A program made the translations under genes and the position numbers. From positions 62,001 through 126,000 of the forward strand of contig JAJFHE010000019.1 of the NCBI GenBank assembly GCA_021775755.1: DNA of 64,000 nucleotides. The letters are read 5' to 3'. Within the stretch, counting starts at the first letter, position 1; every line of letters begins with the position of its first letter. Under the pieces are notes generated by a model. That model was not told where the DNA came from. It made no database searches and saw only the letters and a program-made list of their open reading frames with translations. Below are positions 29,301 through 38,143 of this stretch, piece after piece. The stretch is from Hyphomicrobiales bacterium (lineage in GTDB: Bacteria > Pseudomonadota > Alphaproteobacteria > Rhizobiales > JAJFHB01).

Positions 29301-30420
29301 TCTCGCGAGAATGCAGGAGATCCGGTATCACTCGACAATGGATGTGAATGTCACCGCTCCAGTCGATACCGCACCGCAAAATCTGATCGCACGGTTCGAC
29401 ACGAGCGTGTTCGAGCTATCCGACGCGGCCCTTGCGGCTGGCGGCGGGAGTTCGCCTGAAGCGGATGTTCCCGAAGGCGGCTCTATTGAAGATATGATCC
29501 TTCAGGGCGCCGCCGAGGAACCAGAGGCGGAACCAGAGATGATCACGCAGGCGGAAAGAACCGTCGAGTTCAATGATGGGGTGTCCGGTTTCGCGCTTTC
29601 ATCCAGTGGACGCATTGCTCTGATTGGACTGCCGGACGATCTTTCCATCTGGAATCTGGCCACCGGCGAACGGGTACGGCAGTTGATCGACTACGGCGGC
29701 ACACCGACCGAAATCGGGTGGTCGGCACAAGGGCGCCATGCCATTACCGCTCATAGCGACGGCAATATAAGGCTGTGGGATCTGGTCGGCGGCAAGCTTC
29801 TCAAGTCGTTTCAGGCGGTTAACGTGCGTGCGATTCGGTTTGCACCTGACGGCACGCGATTTCTCATGGTCAACGACCACTCGCAGCTTGAACTCTATGA
29901 ACTCGAATCAGGCGCCATGGAGCGCCGTTACGAAGGCCAGTATGCAGGAGAAGACATTGCGCTAAGTGCAGATGGCACAATGGTGGCGAGCGGTGGCGGC
30001 GAGAATGTAGCCATCTGGGATCTCGAGACCGGCGAACTGATACGTGTCCTGGTCGGCCATACGAACACCGTCAGGAGCGCCGCGTTCTCTCCTGACGGCG
30101 CTCTGATCGCATCGGGCAGTTCAGATGACACCGTCAGGCTGTGGGACATTTCATCCGGGCAAGAGCTACGCAGATTCGAAGGGCACGGCGATGACGTAAA
30201 CGGCGTCGAATTTACTTCGAGCGGGAAGTATATCGTATCGGCCAGCGACGACGCCACGATGAGGGTGTGGGATACTGCGACAGGCCGGCTGGTGCGGGTT
30301 TATGTTCACGGCTCACCTTCGCAAACAGACGCCGATGGCCCGTGGCTTGCGAGTGATAGTTCCACGCTTGTTTCGACCAGCTACACCATGAAAGTCTGGA
30401 ACCTGGACGGGCTGGAGTGA
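26362..30420 (+). CDS. Giant exported protein: peptidoglycan-binding, PAN-like and WD40-like domains
   Basis: This 1352-residue protein begins with a signal peptide (MRRYLVISAVLALAATVNV, cleavage probably near SAGAF). Residues 77-133 form a peptidoglycan-binding domain (RVQEALNAHGYAAGTPDGVFG). Residues 149-213 resemble a PAN/apple domain with cysteines in GDCQALCTANPQCRAF and ADVCFLKSG. About 850 residues then show no family I recognise. The last 285 residues (from about 1068) hold roughly seven WD40-like repeats, clearest in GHTNTVRSAAFSPDGALIAS and DDTVRLWDISSG. It should be periplasmic or envelope-bound, with a beta-propeller for protein contacts. It stands alone, convergent with the Rid gene. 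Function unknown. Confidence 0.88.
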   Translation: MRRYLVISAVLALAATVNVRSAGAFDASDAIRAFGGAASAIINEAARQRREGSASGNSTEPAQQAAQQGIQLRNDRSTRRRVQEALNAHGYAAGTPDGVFGRKTRRAIRAYQRSIGERATGRLTRSQAIQLLGQGQTAGGQSAGSTGGEYELLHNYDLPGNDLAMIRNTDLGDCQALCTANPQCRAFTFNDRADVCFLKSGAGAQVAFSGAISGRRAAGGQVASALAQADAGQTGSLETRAAAGSALAAAQGLGLPAIDGYVANLIGDFNNYDERGNPGRWKLFLDQIILRERPELLESQETVSDFIYTHFSDQEKQDFYATIDPALVDGYSSPSFGQLDIFQKRRGAAVFNTYFNARYAPLAAPLPLPIVTVQRVGIGEYDFDNERFPIGYDNSSYDNSFFLLPENTAKAHANAGLERLPDFINVPEAEAETFWNSLQKAGGGNRRVAYIAVYGALNRFESDVEPSERYSIDEKDIGSLEGLRYLRPRFETEVHRMALFRHAAPGTEHGLTSLIEDYTLQDYLPQIDASDLQAMAEKRDYEGVLSIDVVSQAALVPVIDDYVADTAFVEEYTKTGDRYRSANEFQRDDVLVEEREKVAALRPEADTFWLGGQISLGSYSSDADSFSVQSLSLSTARNPDYYLGEVEITVENLDRFKTLAVSAQAAERAVTQETDRDYNIRVRVRPVAGDFEWKYGDRPLGRLGIEILEMYVLVQKGDDQSQTPFILAHVAPDGGDFTDATATNNPLPAWPERPVLNPDIVGLLTVHAMEDPLPETMLRQLFSDRWMFEKQIGTSVPGQFFDSDVVPSNLTFSRRREEFERWLRLRVQDMPAVFTVHWIGNSVSNDDICHRFTPLEGYSAALQSHMSEAEARRWPEKFRKWVEAGTPRGPSRASPMLFKTHGPPSNEYNYECDPRGREALNDEILIDDEVTRTSALVVDWMPLFMDGRSTHTDTTLASIDIAVDDIELVTNGENAPHVRILARMQEIRYHSTMDVNVTAPVDTAPQNLIARFDTSVFELSDAALAAGGGSSPEADVPEGGSIEDMILQGAAEEPEAEPEMITQAERTVEFNDGVSGFALSSSGRIALIGLPDDLSIWNLATGERVRQLIDYGGTPTEIGWSAQGRHAITAHSDGNIRLWDLVGGKLLKSFQAVNVRAIRFAPDGTRFLMVNDHSQLELYELESGAMERRYEGQYAGEDIALSADGTMVASGGGENVAIWDLETGELIRVLVGHTNTVRSAAFSPDGALIASGSSDDTVRLWDISSGQELRRFEGHGDDVNGVEFTSSGKYIVSASDDATMRVWDTATGRLVRVYVHGSPSQTDADGPWLASDSSTLVSTSYTMKVWNLDGLE

Positions 30421-30423
30421 GAT

Positions 30424-30819
30424 TCAGTCCGGCACCACGGCAGTGGCCTCGATCTCCACTTTTGCGCGGTTTTCGACGAGTGCTGAGACCTCCACAAGCG
30501 CCATGGCCGGGAACACGCGGCCGAGGATATCGCGGTAGGCGGCACCGACACCCGGCAGCGAGGACAAGTACTCCTGCTTGTCGGTGACGTACCAGGTGAG
30601 CCGTACAAGATGCTCAGGGGCGGCGTCGGCTGCCTCAAGACAAGCTTTGATGTTTTCTAATGCCTGTCGTACCTGGCCGACGAAATCGTCCGTTTCAAAC
30701 ACTTCCTCGCCGGTCCAGCCGATCTGGCCGGCGATGAACACAGAGCGGCCGCGCGCCGACACCACGTTTGAATACCCCTTGGGACGGGTCCAGCCGTCAG
30801 GATTGAATGTTTCGGTCAC
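30424..30819 (-). CDS. Rid-family (YjgF/YER057c/UK114) protein of the aminobenzoyl-CoA operon
   Basis: This 131-residue protein has the Rid fold, which forms trimers with active sites between subunits. I start at the GTG at 30819 (MTETFNPDGW), preceded by GGAGAGAAGAAC, a clear ribosome-binding site; longer starts would run into the ligase gene. Fold motifs are VFIAGQIGWTGEEV and the C-terminal VEVSALVENRAKVEIEATAV. The arginine that binds the substrate carboxylate in canonical RidA (in PARSCVEV) is Met106 here (PAMALVEV), so it is not an archetypal 2-aminoacrylate deaminase. As the last gene of the operon, it may act on enamine or imine intermediates of ring breakdown. Confidence 0.87.
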   Translation of the reverse strand: MTETFNPDGWTRPKGYSNVVSARGRSVFIAGQIGWTGEEVFETDDFVGQVRQALENIKACLEAADAAPEHLVRLTWYVTDKQEYLSSLPGVGAAYRDILGRVFPAMALVEVSALVENRAKVEIEATAVVPD

Positions 30820-30844
30820 GTTCTTCTCTCCGGTTTTCTCGCGT

Positions 30845-32467
30845 TTACTCCGGCGTCTCGCGCAGGCGGAAACGCTGCACCTTGCCAGTCTGGGTTTTCG
30901 GCAGCGCATCGATGAATTTGACAACGCGCGGGTACTTGTAAGGCGCGATGGTCTGCTTCACATGATCCTTGAGACGTTTGACGCAGTCGTCATCGCGCGT
31001 CACGCCGTCGACCAACACCACATGCGCCTCGACGCGTTGTCCGCGCTCTTCGTCCGGCGCACCGATGACGCCGCACTCCAGAACGTCAGGGTGCGACAGG
31101 AGGGCTGCCTCCACTTCCGGACCGGCGATGTTGTAGCCCGCCGAAATGATCATGTCGTCGGCCCGCGCGGCGAAGTGGAAGACGCCGTCTTCGTCCTGCG
31201 AGAAGGCATCGCCGGTAAGGTTCCAACCATCGCGCACATAAGCCTTTTGGCGGTCATCGGCGAGATATCGGCATCCCGTCGGCCCGCGCACGGCAAGCTT
31301 GCCAACCTCACCACGCGGCAGTTCGTTCATGTCATCGTCGACGATGCGCGCCTCGTATCCGGTGACCGGTCGTCCGGTTGCCGCAGGTTGCGCATCGTCA
31401 AATCGATTGGTGATGAAGATGTGCAGAAGCTCCGTCGCGCCTATGCCGTCGAGCATCGGTTTTCCGGTTTTGCGCACCCAATCCTCAAACACCGGTGCCG
31501 GCAGCGTCTCACCGGCGGAGACCGCCGCTCTTAGCGACGACAGGTCGGCCCCCTCCTCCATCGCCGCCAGCATGGCGCGGTAGGCGGTCGGTGCGGTGAA
31601 GCTGACCGTCGCCCCAAAGGTCTGGATGATTTCGATCATGTTGGGCGGGCTTGCCTCTTCCAGAAGCGTTGCCGCGGCGCCGAAGCGCAGGGGAAATACC
31701 GCCAGGCCGCCAAGGCCGAAGGTGAAGGCAAGCGGCGGTGAGCCAACGAAAACGTCATCCGGGGTCACGTTCAGGACTTCCTTCGCATAGCCGTCGGCGA
31801 TGATCAAAAGGTCGCGGTGAAAATGCATGGTCGCCTTCGGCTCGCCCGTCGTTCCAGACGTGAAGCCAAGCAGGCAGACATCGTCGCGGCCGGTGTCGAC
31901 CGCGTCGAACTGCACGGCCTTGTTCAACGCCACACGATCAAGCTCTGCATCGTGATTGGCGGTGCCATCGAAGCCCACAACGTTTTGCAGATAGTCGCTC
32001 TTCTTCGCGCAATTGACGAGCTCGTCCATCATGCGGGTGTCGCAGAGCGCGAGTTTCACCTGCGCCTTGTCGACGATCTTGGTGAGTTCGATCTCACGTA
32101 ACAGAGGCATCGTGTTGACGACCACGGCGCCCGCCTTGGTCGCGGCGAGCCAGCACGCCACCATGGCCGGATTGTTGGCGGAACGGATCAGCACCCGGTT
32201 GCCCGGCTCAACGCCATAGTCCTCGACCAGTGCATGGGCAAGACGGTTGGTCCAGTCGGTCAGTTCCTTATAGGTACGCCGGCGGCCATTGCCGATCAGG
32301 GCGGTGTGGTCGCCGAAACCGTTTGCGACCATGGCGTCGGTCAGTTCGACGCCGACATTGATGTGGTCCGGATAGGGAAATCCGTCGAGCAGGAAATCCG
32401 GCAATTGCTCGCTCGGCGGCAGGTTGTCCCGGGCGAACGTATCGACATGTGCAGATGGTCCGAGCAT
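30845..32467 (-). CDS. 2-aminobenzoate-CoA ligase-like AMP-forming acyl-CoA ligase
   Basis: This 540-residue adenylate-forming enzyme should activate an aromatic acid to its CoA thioester. Motifs are the P-loop-like LLGFTSGTTGEPKATMHFH, the aromatic-acid pocket LDGIGATELLHIF, the hinge region WNLTGDAFSQDEDG and the C-terminal lysine in LPKTQTGKVQRFRL. The N-terminal pattern PSAHVDTFARDNLPP is like that of 2-aminobenzoate- and benzoate-CoA ligases. Its operon partner, a fused monooxygenase/reductase, points to 2-aminobenzoate (anthranilate) or salicylate as substrate. It follows the acyl-CoA dehydrogenase by three bases. Confidence 0.88.
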   Translation of the reverse strand: MLGPSAHVDTFARDNLPPSEQLPDFLLDGFPYPDHINVGVELTDAMVANGFGDHTALIGNGRRRTYKELTDWTNRLAHALVEDYGVEPGNRVLIRSANNPAMVACWLAATKAGAVVVNTMPLLREIELTKIVDKAQVKLALCDTRMMDELVNCAKKSDYLQNVVGFDGTANHDAELDRVALNKAVQFDAVDTGRDDVCLLGFTSGTTGEPKATMHFHRDLLIIADGYAKEVLNVTPDDVFVGSPPLAFTFGLGGLAVFPLRFGAAATLLEEASPPNMIEIIQTFGATVSFTAPTAYRAMLAAMEEGADLSSLRAAVSAGETLPAPVFEDWVRKTGKPMLDGIGATELLHIFITNRFDDAQPAATGRPVTGYEARIVDDDMNELPRGEVGKLAVRGPTGCRYLADDRQKAYVRDGWNLTGDAFSQDEDGVFHFAARADDMIISAGYNIAGPEVEAALLSHPDVLECGVIGAPDEERGQRVEAHVVLVDGVTRDDDCVKRLKDHVKQTIAPYKYPRVVKFIDALPKTQTGKVQRFRLRETPE

Positions 32468-32470
32468 GGC

Positions 32471-33619
32471 CTATCCCTCCATAAGCGACTGGCGCGCGAT
32501 AACGACTTTCTGGACGTCGGAAGCGCCCTCATAGATGCGCAGGGCGCGGATTTCGCGGTAAAGGCTCTCCACGATATGTCCTTTGCGTACACCGTCTCCG
32601 CCATGCAGCTGAACGGCGCGGTCGATAACGTCCTGGGCATGATCGGTGGCAAAGAGCTTCGCCATGGCGGCCTCGCGCGTGACCCGTGGCGCGCCCATGT
32701 CCTTGGTCCAGGCGGCGCGGTAGATGAGCAGTGCCGCGGCATCGACATCGACCGCCATATCGGCGATGTGCCCCTGCACCATCTGCAGCTCCGACAATGG
32801 CGCACCGAAAAGCTCGCGCGATGCGGCGTGTTTGCGGGCCTCGTCGAAGGCTCTGCGGGCAAATCCGAGAGCCGCCGCGCCAACGGTCGAGCGGAAGATG
32901 TCGAGTACCGACATGGCAACCTTGAAGCCCTGCCCGGCCTCGCCGACAAGCGCGTTGGAGCCCAGCCGCACATTCTCAAAGGAAAGCCGTGCAAGAGGAT
33001 GCGGCGCGATCACCTCAAGGCGCTCGGCAACCGTGAGGCCCGGCGTATCCGCCGGCACCAGAAATGCCGACAGGCCGCGTGCGCCAGGCGCTTCGCCGGT
33101 GCGGGCGAACACGACATAGATGTCAGCGATGCCGCCGTTGGAAATCCAAGTCTTCTCGCCGTTCAGGACGTAGGTATCGCCGTCGAGATCCGCGCTCATG
33201 TCCATGGCGGCAACATCTGAACCGGATCTCGGTTCCGTCAGCGCGAAAGCCGAGATCGCCTTGCCCGCGCGCGTCGCCCGCAGCCACTCGCGCTGCTCGC
33301 GCGTTCCGAAAAGGCTGATCGCGCCGGTGCCGAGGCCCTGCATGGCAAAGGCAAAGTCAGCGAGGCCGTCGTGACGTGCCAGTGTTTCGCGGATGACGCA
33401 AAGGCTGCGCACATCCAGGCTGCCCGGATTGTCCGGGTCGACGGCCGAATGCTCAAGCAGTCCTTCGTCACCCATCCTTTGGACGAGATCGCGGCAGGCG
33501 CCATCGACATCGCCATGGTCCACTGGCAGATTGTTTTCGCACCAGCGCTCGAGCCGCTCATGCAACATACGGTGCCGGTCTTCGAAGAACGGCCAGTCGA
33601 GAAAGCTTGTATCGGCCAT
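32471..33619 (-). CDS. Acyl-CoA dehydrogenase of the aromatic-CoA operon
   Basis: This FAD-dependent acyl-CoA dehydrogenase has 382 residues when started at the ATG at 33619 ([14 protein letters not shown]), which shares a base with the preceding stop codon (TGATG). Signatures include [16 protein letters not shown] and [16 protein letters not shown]. In the proposed pathway it would oxidise a ring-derived or alicyclic acyl-CoA. It is clearly distinct from the isobutyryl-CoA dehydrogenase-like copy at 14.3 kb. The exact substrate is an inference from its position. Confidence 0.88.
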   Translation of the reverse strand: MADTSFLDWPFFEDRHRMLHERLERWCENNLPVDHGDVDGACRDLVQRMGDEGLLEHSAVDPDNPGSLDVRSLCVIRETLARHDGLADFAFAMQGLGTGAISLFGTREQREWLRATRAGKAISAFALTEPRSGSDVAAMDMSADLDGDTYVLNGEKTWISNGGIADIYVVFARTGEAPGARGLSAFLVPADTPGLTVAERLEVIAPHPLARLSFENVRLGSNALVGEAGQGFKVAMSVLDIFRSTVGAAALGFARRAFDEARKHAASRELFGAPLSELQMVQGHIADMAVDVDAAALLIYRAAWTKDMGAPRVTREAAMAKLFATDHAQDVIDRAVQLHGGDGVRKGHIVESLYREIRALRIYEGASDVQKVVIARQSLMEG

Positions 33620-34431
33620 CAGTCGCCCTCGAATACGGGTTTTTCCTTCGCCACGAAGGCGGTGTAGGCGCGTTCGAAATCGCGCGTCTGCATGCATATC
33701 GCCTGCGCCTGCGCTTCCGCCTCGATCGCCTGCTCAAGGCCCATCGACCATTCCTGGTTGATTTGCGTCTTGGTGATGCCGTGGGCAAATGTCGGACCGG
33801 CGGCAAGTTTCTTCGCAAAGCCGATGGCGTCGGCCTCAAGATCGCCTGCCTCGACGATCCGGTTGAAGAAGCCCCAGGCGTGCCCTTCGTCGGCACTCAT
33901 GGAGCGGCCGGAGAACAAGAGCTCCGCGGCCCGGCCCTGCCCGATGATGCGCGGCAGCATGGCGCAAGCTCCCATATCGCATCCGGCAAGCCCGACGCGT
34001 GTGAACAGGAAGGCCGTCTTGGCGTCTTTCGTACCGAACCGTATGTCCGACGCCATGGCGACAATCGCACCGGCGCCGACGCAAATGCCGTCGATGGCGG
34101 AGAGAATCGGTTTTCCGCAGTTGAGCATCGCCTTGACCAGATCGCCGGTCATTCGCGTGAAGGCGAGAAGGCCTTTCATATCCATCTTGACGAGCGGCCC
34201 GATGATGTCGTGCACATCGCCGCCAGAGCAGAAGTTGCCGCCGTTCGACGTAAACACGACGGCATCAACGTCATCGGCATAGACCAACTCACGGAAAGTA
34301 TCGCGCAGTTCGGCATAACTTTCGAACGTGAGCGGATTCTTGCGCTCGGGACGCTTTAGCGTAATGACGGCAACGCTGTCTTCCATGCGCCAGTCGAAAT
34401 GCTCAGGTGTGTGTCCGGCCAGCTTGGTCAT
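33619..34431 (-). CDS. Enoyl-CoA hydratase/isomerase family protein of the aromatic-CoA operon
   Basis: This 270-residue crotonase-fold enzyme starts at the ATG at 34431 ([12 protein letters not shown]) and overlaps the regulator's stop codon in an ATGA. It shows the oxyanion segments [14 protein letters not shown] and [15 protein letters not shown], with [16 protein letters not shown] in the catalytic region. The glutamate positions of classical hydratases are not both clearly preserved, so it might hydrolyse or isomerise a cyclic CoA ester instead of simple hydration. It lies inside the tightly packed operon. Confidence 0.87.
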   Translation of the reverse strand: MTKLAGHTPEHFDWRMEDSVAVITLKRPERKNPLTFESYAELRDTFRELVYADDVDAVVFTSNGGNFCSGGDVHDIIGPLVKMDMKGLLAFTRMTGDLVKAMLNCGKPILSAIDGICVGAGAIVAMASDIRFGTKDAKTAFLFTRVGLAGCDMGACAMLPRIIGQGRAAELLFSGRSMSADEGHAWGFFNRIVEAGDLEADAIGFAKKLAAGPTFAHGITKTQINQEWSMGLEQAIEAEAQAQAICMQTRDFERAYTAFVAKEKPVFEGD

Positions 34432-34898
34432 TTTCGCCCTTCCCAATCGCTTTTAAGATCCTGCAGTGCACCGGTCAGTCCTGCTACCGCCTGCGGGTCA
34501 AGATCCCCGAGCAGTTCGTCTACCCAAGTCTCGTGAACGGCGGCCATCTGCGCGAAATTCTCCGTGCCCGCCGGCGTCAGGCCGACAAGCCAGGTGCGCC
34601 GGTCGCCGTCGCGCTGCCAGCGCTTCACCATGCCATCGGCGACGAGCCGGTCGACAATACCGGTGACATTGCCGTTCGACACCATCATGTGGCGTGACAG
34701 TTCCGACATCATCATGCCGTCAGGGTTGCGGTAGAGCGCCGCCATAACGTCGAAGCGCGGCATGGTGGCGTCGAATTCTCGGCGCAGCCGGTCGCGCAGT
34801 TCCGCCTCGATGAAGCGGGTTGATCGCAACAGGCGGATCCACAGCCGCAGCCGGTCCTTGCTCGCGCCATCGCCGCTGCGGGAAACCATGTCGGTCAT
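34428..34898 (-). CDS. MarR-family regulator of the aromatic-CoA operon
   Basis: This 156-residue winged-helix protein contains the recognition region [20 protein letters not shown] and the wing [17 protein letters not shown] start at the ATG at 34898 (MTDMVSRSG), which shares its first base with the dehydrogenase stop codon; ATG 34904 is an alternative. Being internal to the operon, it probably regulates its own operon by responding to an aryl-CoA or aromatic acid, as MarR regulators of aromatic pathways do. An inverted repeat upstream of the first gene (38015-38041) is its likely operator. Confidence 0.88.
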   Translation of the reverse strand: MTDMVSRSGDGASKDRLRLWIRLLRSTRFIEAELRDRLRREFDATMPRFDVMAALYRNPDGMMMSELSRHMMVSNGNVTGIVDRLVADGMVKRWQRDGDRRTWLVGLTPAGTENFAQMAAVHETWVDELLGDLDPQAVAGLTGALQDLKSDWEGRK

Positions 34899-35662
34899 CA
34901 CCATGTTTCACCGCCAGACACCGAAATCGCCTGTCCCGTTATGGCGTCCGACCCCGGCCCCACCAGCCACAAGACAGCGGCCGCAACCTCTTCAGGCTGG
35001 ACCAGCCGTCCCAGCGGATTGCTAGCGGCAAGCGATGCGCGCGCCTCTTCGTCGCTCATGCCGGTTTTCTCGATGATGTTGGCAATGCTTTCTACAAGCA
35101 GTGGCGTTTCGGTAAAGCCCGGACAGACGGCATTGGCGGTGACACCGCTGCCGGCGGTCTCGGCAGCAAGTGACCGCATGAGCCCGACGACGCCGTGCTT
35201 GGCCGCACAATAGGCGGAAACATAGCCATAGCCTTTGAGTCCGGCGGTTGAAGAGATGGCGATAAGCCGCCCCCAATCACCCCGCGCCATGCCCGCATGC
35301 CCCTGCTTCAAGGTTAGAAAGGCGCCGGTGAGATTAACCGCGAGCATTTCGTTCCAGAGATCCAGGCTGGTGCGCTTGAACGGAGCACTTTCCGCGGCCC
35401 CCGCATTGGCGACAACGATATCGACCGTTCCGGAACGTTCGTGCGCCGATGAGAACATGGCGGAGACGGAGGCTTCGTTGGTAACGTCGCCGGTGGCGGT
35501 AGCGATGTTGTCATGCTGAGACGCGGTTTGCTCTAGCGGTTCGGCGCGCCGTCCGGAGATCGTCACCGTCGCGCCGGCATTTGCAAGCGCCAGCGCAATC
35601 GCTGCCCCAACGCCCGATCCGCCGCCGGTTACAAGAGCATGTTTCCCTGCGAGTTCAGACAT
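34898..35662 (-). CDS. SDR-family dehydrogenase, probably 3-hydroxyacyl-CoA dehydrogenase
   Basis: This 254-residue short-chain dehydrogenase has the cofactor motif TGGGSGVGAAIALAL, the NNAG-equivalent VANAGAAES and the catalytic set with Ser in AISSTAGLKGYG and YxxxK in YCAAKHG. The C-terminal GQAISVSGGETW is typical of the 3-hydroxyacyl-CoA/3-oxoacyl group. In the operon it would oxidise a hydroxyacyl-CoA from ring metabolism. It starts three bases after the monooxygenase gene and overlaps the regulator by one base. Confidence 0.88.
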   Translation of the reverse strand: MSELAGKHALVTGGGSGVGAAIALALANAGATVTISGRRAEPLEQTASQHDNIATATGDVTNEASVSAMFSSAHERSGTVDIVVANAGAAESAPFKRTSLDLWNEMLAVNLTGAFLTLKQGHAGMARGDWGRLIAISSTAGLKGYGYVSAYCAAKHGVVGLMRSLAAETAGSGVTANAVCPGFTETPLLVESIANIIEKTGMSDEEARASLAASNPLGRLVQPEEVAAAVLWLVGPGSDAITGQAISVSGGETW

Positions 35663-35665
35663 CGC

Positions 35666-37957
35666 TCATACCCGCATTGCGCCGCCCTCGCCGCGCTCCG
35701 ACAGGCGCTGCAACTGATCGCGTCCTGGACGATAGGGATCCGGCCAGGAGGTTTCCTCATCGCCAAGAGCCGCCGCCGCATGCAACGTCCAATAGGGATT
35801 GGCAAGGTGCGGGCGCGCCAGGCACACAAGATCGGCCCGGCCCGCCATCAAAATGGAGTTAACGTGATCTGGCTCGTAGATGTTGCCGACGGCCATGGTC
35901 GCCATGCCGGTCTCGTTGCGGATGCGGTCGGAGAACGGGGTCTGGAACATGCGGCCATAGATGGGATCGGCGCGCTTCGATGTCTGGCCGGCGGAGACAT
36001 CGCAAATATCGACGCCTGCTTTCTGCAGAACCCTTGCGATCTCAACTGCCTCTTCCGGCGTCACACCCTCGCCGTCGACCCAGTCAGTGGCGGATATGCG
36101 CACCGAGACCGGTTTGCCGTCGGGCCAGACCGCCCGCACCGCATGAAACACTTCAAGGGGGAAGCGCATGCGATTTTCAAGGCTGCCGCCATATTCATCG
36201 GTACGCGTGTTGGTCAGCGGCGTGATGAAGGACGACAAGAGGTAGCCGTGCGCATAGTGAAGCTCGAGCATGTCAAAGCCGGCGCGTTCAGCCATTTCAG
36301 CGGAGGCCACGAACTGATCGCGCACCCGGTCCATGTCGGCGCGCTCCATGGGCTTCGGCGTCTGGTTGCGTTCGGACCACGGCACATCGGAGGCAGACAT
36401 GATCGGCCAGTTGCCGTCGGCAAGCGGCGCGTCCATTTCCTGCCAGCCAAGCTGCGTTGAGCCTTTGGCGCCGGAATGGCCGAGCTGAGCGCAGATCTTC
36501 GCTTCGGTTTCCGCATGAACGAAATCGGTCAGCCGTTTCCACGCGGTCTCATGTTCGGGCGCATAGAGCCCCGTGCAACCGGGCGTGATCCGACCTTCCG
36601 GGCTGACGCATGTCATTTCGACATGAACCAGCCCCGCCCCGCCCTTGGCGCGTTCGGCATAGTGGGCGAAGTGCCAGTCGGTCGGGCAGCCGTTTTGAGC
36701 CTTGTACTGCGCCATCGGTGACACGACGACGCGATTGGCAAGTTCCATTTCGCGCAAGGTGAACGGCGCGAACATCGGCGCGCGCACCGATCCCTGCTGC
36801 GCGCCCGCCTGTTTCTGGAACCAGGTTTCGGCGCCTTCGAGCCAGGACCTGTCGCGCAGGCGCAGGTTCTCATGGCTAATGCGCTGCGAACGCGTGAGCA
36901 GGGAGTAGTTGAACTGAACCGGACTAAGGTCGAGATACCGGTCAACTTCTTCAAACCATTCAAGCGAATTGCGCGCCGCGGACTGGAGCCGCAGCACTTC
37001 AAGGCGGCGCTCGTCCTGATACTTCTCAAACGCCGCTTCCATGGTCGGCTCGCTGTGCAGGTAATTGGCAAGCGCGATGGCAGAATCCATCGCCAGACGC
37101 GAGCCCGAGCCGATTGAGAAATGCGCCGTCGCCGCCGCATCGCCCATCAGGGCAATATTGCCATGATGCCATTTTTCGCAGAGCACACGCGGGAAGTTGA
37201 TCCACGCGGACCCGCGGACATGATTGGCATTGGTCATCAGGGAATGGCCGCCGAGATAGCCCTTGAAGATCTCCTCGCAGACCGCGATGGATTCTACCTG
37301 GCTCATTTCGGCAAAGCCGAACTTCTCGTAGACCTCTTCGGATGTCTCGATGATGAACGTCGCGGTGTCGTCATCGAACTGATAGGCGTGCGCCCAAATC
37401 CAGCCGTGCTCACTCTCGACGAATATGAAGGTAAAGGCATCTTCGAACTTCTGGTGCGTGCCGAGCCACACGAACTTGCATTTGCGCACGTCTATGTCCG
37501 GCTTGAACTGTTCGGCATGCTCGCCGCGGGTCTTTGAGTTGAGGCCATCGGCGGCGACGACCAGATCGTATTCCATGCCATAGCTTGCGGCACTGTAGGC
37601 TTCGGTTTCAAAACGCAGGTCCACACCCAGTTCGCGGGCACGGTCCTGCAATAGCATCAACAGTTTCTTGCGCCCGATGCCACAAAAGCCGTGGCCCGAA
37701 GAGACCATCTTTTCGCCCCGGTAATGCACCGCGATATCGTCCCAGTAAGCGAAATTTTCGCGGATCGTGGCGGCGCTTACCGGATCGTTCTGGCGGAGGT
37801 TTTCAAGCGCCTCATCGGAAAGCACGACGCCCCATCCGAACGTGTCATCGGGCTTGTTACGCTCGATCACTGTCACTTCATGTGCGGGATCGCGCAACTT
37901 CATGCTGATTGCGAAATACAGGCCCGCCGGGCCGCCGCCTAGGCACGCAATCTTCAT
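35666..37957 (-). CDS. 2-aminobenzoyl-CoA (or salicylyl-CoA) monooxygenase/reductase, fused flavoprotein
   Basis: This 763-residue fusion matches Azoarcus-type 2-aminobenzoyl-CoA monooxygenase/reductase, annotated in other genomes as salicylyl-CoA 5-hydroxylase/oxidoreductase. Residues 1-370 are a class A flavin monooxygenase with [29 protein letters not shown] and the later [17 protein letters not shown]. Residues about 390-763 are an Old Yellow Enzyme-like barrel ([32 protein letters not shown]). The enzyme would hydroxylate and reduce the CoA-activated ring using NADH and O2. It is the first gene of the operon, with GAGGA upstream of the ATG at 37957. No gentisate dioxygenase is nearby, so the aminobenzoyl-CoA route is favoured. 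Confidence 0.9.
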   Translation of the reverse strand: MKIACLGGGPAGLYFAISMKLRDPAHEVTVIERNKPDDTFGWGVVLSDEALENLRQNDPVSAATIRENFAYWDDIAVHYRGEKMVSSGHGFCGIGRKKLLMLLQDRARELGVDLRFETEAYSAASYGMEYDLVVAADGLNSKTRGEHAEQFKPDIDVRKCKFVWLGTHQKFEDAFTFIFVESEHGWIWAHAYQFDDDTATFIIETSEEVYEKFGFAEMSQVESIAVCEEIFKGYLGGHSLMTNANHVRGSAWINFPRVLCEKWHHGNIALMGDAAATAHFSIGSGSRLAMDSAIALANYLHSEPTMEAAFEKYQDERRLEVLRLQSAARNSLEWFEEVDRYLDLSPVQFNYSLLTRSQRISHENLRLRDRSWLEGAETWFQKQAGAQQGSVRAPMFAPFTLREMELANRVVVSPMAQYKAQNGCPTDWHFAHYAERAKGGAGLVHVEMTCVSPEGRITPGCTGLYAPEHETAWKRLTDFVHAETEAKICAQLGHSGAKGSTQLGWQEMDAPLADGNWPIMSASDVPWSERNQTPKPMERADMDRVRDQFVASAEMAERAGFDMLELHYAHGYLLSSFITPLTNTRTDEYGGSLENRMRFPLEVFHAVRAVWPDGKPVSVRISATDWVDGEGVTPEEAVEIARVLQKAGVDICDVSAGQTSKRADPIYGRMFQTPFSDRIRNETGMATMAVGNIYEPDHVNSILMAGRADLVCLARPHLANPYWTLHAAAALGDEETSWPDPYRPGRDQLQRLSERGEGGAMRV

Positions 37958-38014
37958 CGGCTTGATTCCTCTCGTTTACGGATTGACGACAGGATGACAC
38001 GTAGGTTTTTTTAT

Positions 38015-38041
38015 TTCAAGTTTAAAATATTTAGACATGAA
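38015..38041. promoter_or_regulatory. Candidate MarR operator upstream of the aromatic-CoA operon
   Basis: Two 12-base arms, TTCAAGTTTAAA and TTTAGACATGAA, form an inverted repeat around a three-base centre (10 of 12 positions pair). It lies 58 bases before the ATG of the monooxygenase/reductase gene in an AT-rich stretch that probably holds the promoter. Size and symmetry fit a MarR dimer site. It is also about 100 bases upstream of the divergent membrane-protein gene, which it could affect. Confidence 0.55.
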
Positions 38042-38143
38042 CAGATACCAGCACGGCGCGCCGATGGCGCAAAACTTGCGTGTCGCTTAGGGCTTTGAAA
38101 TGAACGGCACCGCAGCGGCACGCAGCCATCGGAGGAATCGCAC

